9,172 nucleotides of DNA from CAZUEG01 sp043798775 (GTDB lineage Bacteria > Patescibacteriota > Minisyncoccia > Minisyncoccales > GWA2-46-15), in the NCBI GenBank assembly GCA_043798775.1, contig JAZDOL010000031.1, positions 1 to 9,172 of the forward strand, read 5' to 3'. A program made the position numbers and the translations under genes. Shown here piece by piece: positions 4,397 to 9,172 of the stretch. A model generated the notes under the pieces. The model made no database searches, was not told the origin of the DNA, and saw nothing but the letters and a program-made list of their open reading frames with translations. Position 1 is the first letter of the stretch. The number at the start of each line of letters is the position of its first letter.

Positions 4397-7304
4397 AAAA
4401 ATCACCAACTGCCGGAATATAATTATCGTTTTATTTTTTGCGGTGTTGATTTTTAGCCCGTATTTGGCGTCGGCGGCTTTGGAGGTTGCGTATCCAATAA
4501 TCCCCGGCGCCGAAGCTCCGCAGATTTTTATGGAAAAGATTAAAAGCGGAGTTCTTAATGCCAACCAAGCGTTGCCTCTTTATGTTTTATATTTTTACAC
4601 TTTAACAATTATTCTAAGCGGGATATTGGCCTTTGGGTCGGTTATTTATGGCGTTGTCCGTTATTTGATTTCCGCGGGATCGGTTAGCCAAATGATTGCC
4701 GCAAAAGAACAGATTGCCAACGCGATTATCGGCCTGCTAATCATCCTTTCTTCATATGTAATAATGACGACGGTTGATCCTAAAATGCTGGTGTCTATTT
4801 CTAAACCAGTTACGCCTGCCGGACCAGCAATTAATTATCCAGGCGGTTATGCTGTTTTAATGGATTATATCGAGGTTCCTTTGGGACGGCTTACCGAAAG
4901 CGTGATTAAAAAAGGATGGGAAGCAGAAAACGCCGCGGCAGTCGTGCAAGCAGCGGCGGAATATCTATCAACCCTTACGGGGCAGCTTGCCAATTTTACT
5001 AATCCGCCAACTGGATCGCGCGGATGTAATTGCAGTCGATTTGATTCGCGATGCTATCTCGCCTCGTGCGGTGGCTCTTGCGAGGTTAAAGACGGATGCA
5101 CAGAGGTAAGAACAGAATTGGACAGTTTAATTATAAACCGGATTATTCCGCCAGTACCGGGGGGGGTTGATCCAACTCCCAATTCTTGTACCTGCGAGGG
5201 ACAACCTTGTGTGTCTGGAAACACACGCCGTTGCGATAACGATTTTTACCTTTATATTGATCCTGGTAGCTTGAGTTATAACCTCGCTTCGAAGCAGTTG
5301 TTCTATACAATAAGTATTAGAAATAATCCTCTTTGCCCTGCAGATTGGCAAGGATATCGCGCTCATGGCGTCTGGGTTAACGAACCATGGGCTATATGGC
5401 AAGGAGGTATTCCGGCCGATCTTGGCGTTGGCATGGTGGCGAGCATTCTTCCCGTATCGGTTGAACCCGGGAACTCTGGTACTATCTGTTCCACGGTTAT
5501 GATGGACTCGAATACATACGGCTGTAGAACAGGAAACCGAACTGCTAATATATGTTGCAATGTCGCCATAGATAATAGTGGAATGATAGGCGCTACTACT
5601 TGCTCTTCCGGAGGAACCGGACCGATTTTAATCAAAGCAAAAATACCAGCCGCGATAGACGCTTTAAAAGCTGCCCGTTGCCGAGCATCGGAGGCGCAAT
5701 CCGCATTAGCCAAGGAGCTGTTAAGATTAAAATTGGCCGAAGGGTTATTGCGCGATAGCCAGGCATCACCATTAACCTACGAAACATTTATTGCCTTCGA
5801 AGGAGAAAATGCCAACGTTATAAGGATACCAATATGGGATAGTGTTAATCTAGAAACAGACCCGTACGACGATCCCGAAGATCCCTATATCAATGAACCC
5901 GATGGAACGGATCCGGCTACTTTCTATGTTCCCGTTGACGGAAATGAATACATTATTGAACTATCAAGAAATGCGTTTTTTCAATTTCAACCGGCAAACG
6001 GTTGCGGAGGATTAGGCGGTGGCGGTGGCGGAGGAGGATCGCCACCCGCGGCATGCACGGCATCGGTCATTGATCCCTTCCCAGCGTTTTATCAGTATGG
6101 GCCATCGGGGGTGGTTAACCCATGGCAAAACTCGCCAATCGATGCTTGTAGTCCGTCAAATCTGATTATGAATTACGGTTGCGGGCCGACTAGTTTAGCC
6201 ATGATTGTTAAAAGCATTACCGGACGAGATGTAAATCCGACAATAATCGCCAATCAATTAAGAGTCCCCAGCAGTCCCGCAGAATATACTTGCGGATCGG
6301 GAGCGACATTTGCCGGATTGCAGAGGATTGCCAGCGATTACGGATTAAATTCTGTTAGTATTTCCGATAGTCAAATAAGCAGCCATATCGCTAAAAAACA
6401 TCCTGTATTGGCTTATTGCCAAACGACATTCGGCAATCCCAACTCTGAACACTTAACGGTAATAAAGGGTGATAACTGTATCCAATTTCTTTTTCAAGAC
6501 ACGGTTTACGGAGAAAGATGGGAAAACAAAACAGTCGTTAAGGACAATTATAAGTGCAACACCTTCCTGGCTTTTTGCAACGCCTCCGAGGGAGCAGATT
6601 GCGGGGTCCCGGTGATCCCGCCCGGGCCAGCCCCTGTTGGTAATTTCATCGCCGTTGACGGAACAAATTGTTCTGAAAACCGATCAACGAATAAAGATTT
6701 GAATCCAGAACTCGCAAGAAATTCTTTCATGGAAAAAAACAATACTATCGCAAAACAAGCAGACGGCTATCACGCTTATATTGACCGCGTCCCATTATAC
6801 AACTGGACTGGTTTTGATGCCGGAGCGCCATATTTGAACGGACTTGTTGGCCGAAGGCCGGATATTTACGAAGTATTCAGCTTAAAAAGTCCGAGCTCCC
6901 TAGAGGCGCTATGGCCCATTCATGGAATAAATTTGTGGGGTGGCACAACCGGTGAAACGGTAAGGGTTCCCGATGCGACAGGATACGACATTGGTGGTGG
7001 CTTTGAGGCATTAGTAGCTTATGCTGATTCCAATAGTATTACCCTTAATTATCTTAGAGAAGATCAAGTGGCAATCGGTTATGCGGTTCAAATTAATAAT
7101 ATTAATGTTGATCCGAATATCGTTAAAGCATACCAAGACAATGAAGCGTGCGTTAGCACCGCTGGCGGAATAAAGAGAAATCTACTTGCGTTAAAAGTCG
7201 GCGATCCCGTTGGCACTACTTCTCAAAGAGTGTTCTTCGTGATTATCAGGGACAGCGGAGCGTTTATGGATCCGCGACTTATTCAAGATTGGTGGGAACC
7301 ATAA
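4389..7304 (+). CDS. Surface protein: TrbC/VirB2-like anchor fused to a C39-like cysteine peptidase
   Basis: This 971-residue protein starts with a signal peptide (1-29, ending LASA). A TrbC/VirB2-like module follows: two membrane helices (about 66-90 and 109-128) joined by a short loop with R91 and K106, ending TVDP at 128-131. Everything after is predicted to be outside. It has a cysteine-rich segment (213-280), a strand-rich domain (about 286-405), a helical segment (about 417-456) and a glycine linker (540-550). A papain-like C39-type domain spans about 552-730, with candidate catalytic C598 in YGCGPTSLAMI, H688 in EHLTVIKG and D704 in FQDTVYG; Q569 may form the oxyanion hole. The final module ends DPRLIQDWW (961-969). 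About 30 cysteines suggest disulfides. Normal VirB2/TrbC pilins are about 100 residues, so this is an anchor module rather than a plain pilin. The ectodomain may cleave cell wall or protein. The start overlaps the previous gene by 8 bases. Confidence 0.85.
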   Translation: MNKKITNCRNIIIVLFFAVLIFSPYLASAALEVAYPIIPGAEAPQIFMEKIKSGVLNANQALPLYVLYFYTLTIILSGILAFGSVIYGVVRYLISAGSVSQMIAAKEQIANAIIGLLIILSSYVIMTTVDPKMLVSISKPVTPAGPAINYPGGYAVLMDYIEVPLGRLTESVIKKGWEAENAAAVVQAAAEYLSTLTGQLANFTNPPTGSRGCNCSRFDSRCYLASCGGSCEVKDGCTEVRTELDSLIINRIIPPVPGGVDPTPNSCTCEGQPCVSGNTRRCDNDFYLYIDPGSLSYNLASKQLFYTISIRNNPLCPADWQGYRAHGVWVNEPWAIWQGGIPADLGVGMVASILPVSVEPGNSGTICSTVMMDSNTYGCRTGNRTANICCNVAIDNSGMIGATTCSSGGTGPILIKAKIPAAIDALKAARCRASEAQSALAKELLRLKLAEGLLRDSQASPLTYETFIAFEGENANVIRIPIWDSVNLETDPYDDPEDPYINEPDGTDPATFYVPVDGNEYIIELSRNAFFQFQPANGCGGLGGGGGGGGSPPAACTASVIDPFPAFYQYGPSGVVNPWQNSPIDACSPSNLIMNYGCGPTSLAMIVKSITGRDVNPTIIANQLRVPSSPAEYTCGSGATFAGLQRIASDYGLNSVSISDSQISSHIAKKHPVLAYCQTTFGNPNSEHLTVIKGDNCIQFLFQDTVYGERWENKTVVKDNYKCNTFLAFCNASEGADCGVPVIPPGPAPVGNFIAVDGTNCSENRSTNKDLNPELARNSFMEKNNTIAKQADGYHAYIDRVPLYNWTGFDAGAPYLNGLVGRRPDIYEVFSLKSPSSLEALWPIHGINLWGGTTGETVRVPDATGYDIGGGFEALVAYADSNSITLNYLREDQVAIGYAVQINNINVDPNIVKAYQDNEACVSTAGGIKRNLLALKVGDPVGTTSQRVFFVIIRDSGAFMDPRLIQDWWEP

Positions 7305-7313
7305 TAACCAGCT

Positions 7314-8477
7314 ATGCCGTATTACACAAAATATTTTCACTATCCTATAGTAATGATTACCGCTATTTTGGTAGTTTTTGGATTTTTTGTCTACATAAGC
7401 CGACCCGCTATTGTTTTAGCTGCCGACGCGGAAACGCCGGTTACCGACAAGCCACTTAACTGTAAAAGTCAAATGGAAATTAATCTTAACATTCCCATTG
7501 TCGGACGATTCAATGTTGAGTTTTCGCCCAACAAGCTGGAGATGCCTATTGGCCAGTCGGTTGACGAAACAGAAGATCAAGCGCGCAGAATCATTGATTA
7601 TATGCAAAGAATTATTGATGCCGCGGGAGTGGAAATCACGACAGCCGAGAATATGGTTGCTTTAGCAAAATTGTGCGGCAAACCACCTGTCTCGGCCGGG
7701 CAACCGGATTATACTTGCAGTGCGAGTTGTAGTTTGCAGCCAAGCTATACTTGTTGTCCTCCAATAACTATCACTAATCCGATTTGTATTCCATGCCCCG
7801 ATGTATGCCGATCAAATAGTTGTGGCGGTACCGCATGCCCGCCAGGAATCCCCGCCTTACAAGAGACAATCGAGGGGCAGGTGGCGATTATCAAGGATAA
7901 CAAGCAATTAATTAACGATATTTTTACACTAAAAGTAAAGCCCCCAATTGGCGCCTGGTGGTGTACATGTCCGGCAACCAACCGAGCAGACCTTGCGTAT
8001 GGTTTTTGTCTTCCGCCACCGGGAAGATGTCGCAGCGAAACACAGTTGACTCTTGATAAGCTGGAAAAAGCGCGCAGTGGCGATTTTCAGGTTTGGCGGT
8101 TATTATCATGTCCGCCAGTAGTATGTGTGTCTACTCCCACCACTTGTGATTGTGGACCGTTTGGTATTATCCCACTAACTTCAGTAATATGTCCTGATCC
8201 ATACGTGGCTGGACCTAATAGCACCTGTTGGTACCGCAAGCCACCGGGATTAAAGGACTGTGTATTAAGGCCGACTGATTTGGAAGAAGGAGCGGCGGGA
8301 CAAAAGCAAATTTCTTTGCCCTCCAGTTGTCGAGATGCCGTTGCTTCTGGTATTCTTGGAGAGTGCTGGGGAAACACCCGTTGTACAGTTGAAAAAGAGA
8401 ACGGAAGAATACCCCTACCTGAATGGTACTGCGCAGGAAACGAATCGGAAACCGAAGATTACTTCTGTTGTGAATAA
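7314..8477 (+). CDS. Secreted cysteine-rich protein of unknown function
   Basis: I do not recognise this family. The 387-residue product begins with an N-terminal hydrophobic segment (12-28) followed by PAIVLAADAET, which looks like a long signal peptide cleaved near 37-39 or an uncleaved anchor. By my count the protein carries 28 cysteines, an even number that fits disulfide bonding. They are dense at 135-175 in CxC, CC and CxxC spacings, and again from 216 to the last three residues (FCCE). Between these lie helical stretches at about 82-122 and 182-210. No enzymatic motif is seen. It sits 9 bp after the peptidase-fusion gene and 20 bp before a second TrbC-like gene, so it is probably part of the same surface complex, perhaps a structural cap or adhesin. 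A double stop precedes it and no Shine-Dalgarno sequence is visible. Confidence 0.8.
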   Translation: MPYYTKYFHYPIVMITAILVVFGFFVYISRPAIVLAADAETPVTDKPLNCKSQMEINLNIPIVGRFNVEFSPNKLEMPIGQSVDETEDQARRIIDYMQRIIDAAGVEITTAENMVALAKLCGKPPVSAGQPDYTCSASCSLQPSYTCCPPITITNPICIPCPDVCRSNSCGGTACPPGIPALQETIEGQVAIIKDNKQLINDIFTLKVKPPIGAWWCTCPATNRADLAYGFCLPPPGRCRSETQLTLDKLEKARSGDFQVWRLLSCPPVVCVSTPTTCDCGPFGIIPLTSVICPDPYVAGPNSTCWYRKPPGLKDCVLRPTDLEEGAAGQKQISLPSSCRDAVASGILGECWGNTRCTVEKENGRIPLPEWYCAGNESETEDYFCCE

Positions 8478-8497
8478 TATTAAATTGCAAATTATAT

Positions 8498-9172
8498 ATG
8501 AAGAATCGTAATAAATTATTCGCTGTCGCCTTATTCGCCTTAACTGCCATTTCTTTGGTTGGCGTTTTTGCCGCCCCTTTGGAAGGAATATATCCGGAAA
8601 TTACTTCCGGGGTAATCGTTCCCACCACAACAAAAACTTTATTGCCCGTCTATGTAAAATATATATTTTCCGCTCTCGTCGCCTTATCGGGAATAATCGC
8701 TTTTGGGTCGGGAGCGTATGCCGGAGTAAGAATTGCGATGTCGGCGGGGGACCCCTCGGCGTTTAGCGATGCTAAGGATCGATTATTTGCCGCCGGCTTA
8801 GGAATTGCTTTTACTTTGGGCGCGGTTGTTATTCTTAATACCGTTGACCCGCAGATTGTTACCTTCAAGCCGTATTTAGGAATTGATTTGGGGTTGGTTT
8901 TAGATAAAGACGCCGGCTGTAAAGACGCCAAAAATCCCGAAGCGCTTAATCAAACCGTTCCGAGTATCATGCTGGTTCCCAGTAGTAACCCCGATATCGA
9001 TGCCACCTTTAACGCTCGCTGTATGAAATTTATATCCACAAATTCAGGAACGCTGGAGGCCAAAGTATATAGCTCTCCCAACTACACTAACCTTATCGGT
9101 ACTTATAATAACGATACCGTTGCCGAGGCAACTGTTGCATTTCCTGCCGCTACCCCTCGTTCAATTAGCTTT
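8498..9172 (+). CDS. Second TrbC/VirB2-like protein with an ectodomain (3' partial)
   Basis: The frame is open from ATG 8498 to the right edge without a stop, giving 225 residues. It begins with a signal peptide (MKNRNKLFAVALFALTAI, ending VFAA at about 23-26). The TrbC/VirB2-like module that follows has helices at about 53-77 and 97-113 and contains SGIIAFGSGAYAGVR, SAGDPS and NTVDP. Residues 49-118 align without a gap to residues 62-131 of the peptidase-fusion protein, with 31 of 70 identical by my count, so the two are paralogous in this module. After it the two proteins share nothing obvious: here an exported strand-rich region follows, with only two cysteines so far (C138, C171). The full domain content is unknown. 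It starts 20 bp after the previous gene with an AT-rich leader and no Shine-Dalgarno sequence. Confidence 0.85.
   Translation, partial: MKNRNKLFAVALFALTAISLVGVFAAPLEGIYPEITSGVIVPTTTKTLLPVYVKYIFSALVALSGIIAFGSGAYAGVRIAMSAGDPSAFSDAKDRLFAAGLGIAFTLGAVVILNTVDPQIVTFKPYLGIDLGLVLDKDAGCKDAKNPEALNQTVPSIMLVPSSNPDIDATFNARCMKFISTNSGTLEAKVYSSPNYTNLIGTYNNDTVAEATVAFPAATPRSISF

Noticed and set aside
8215..8931. Minus-strand frames opposite the end of the cysteine-rich gene and the second TrbC-like gene
   Set aside because: The plus strand here carries two signal-peptide proteins, one with a clear paralogue in the same window. The minus frames show no recognisable domain.
1..9172. Alternative genetic code with TGA read as glycine or tryptophan, as in some Patescibacteria
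   Set aside because: No long frame needs TGA to be read through, and every complete gene of the cluster ends in TAA within a sensible distance of the next start.

Overview
The window looks like a chromosomal piece of a Candidate Phyla Radiation (Patescibacteria) bacterium, probably parcubacterial in the broad sense. This is an inference from the gene set: a PrgI-like protein, a VirB4 ATPase carried on two genes, and TrbC/VirB2-like two-helix proteins with very large cysteine-rich ectodomains. AT-rich gene starts without a Shine-Dalgarno sequence and an upstream region full of short hairpins and repeats also fit. The standard genetic code fits: the long frames are uninterrupted, all complete genes of the main cluster end in TAA, and TGA is used only to end the fragment at 1-132.

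Left part (1-848): gene remnants and repeats. Positions 1-132 hold the C-terminal end of a gene entering from the left, possibly an IS66-like transposase tail. Positions 196-365 hold a HicB-type antitoxin broken by a one-base shift in an A-run, followed by a palindrome (384-408) and a strong intrinsic terminator (412-452). Positions 453-692 have no gene and carry direct repeats, small GC-rich hairpins and a perfect 14-bp tandem duplication. A candidate extended -10 box at 716-724 precedes two copies of a 62-bp unit (63-bp period) that lead in register to the first start codon of the main cluster.

Right part (849-9172): one co-directional, tightly packed cluster, with gaps of 3, 26, 9, -8, 9 and 20 bp and no terminator seen. 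The order is a PrgI-family membrane protein (849-1286); the N-terminal domain of a VirB4-type ATPase as a separate protein (1290-1934); the VirB4 ATPase body with Walker A and B motifs (1961-3769); a membrane protein with a very acidic N-terminal tail (3779-4396); a 971-residue secreted and anchored protein joining a TrbC/VirB2-like module to a C39-like cysteine peptidase and a further C-terminal module (4389-7304); a secreted protein with 28 cysteines (7314-8477); and a second TrbC/VirB2-like protein that runs off the right edge (8498 to the end).

Together these look like the inner-membrane and energising core of a type IV secretion system of the Gram-positive kind (PrgI plus VirB4), coupled to cell-surface proteins that use a pilin-like two-helix module as membrane anchor. 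The C39-like domain could cut peptidoglycan or a protein substrate, in the place a VirB1-like hydrolase would take. No relaxase, VirD4/TraG coupling protein or VirB11 is visible here, so DNA transfer cannot be claimed from this window. The most notable points are the pilin-module and peptidase fusion, the paralogous anchor with a different ectodomain, and the duplicated hairpin leader in front of the cluster.
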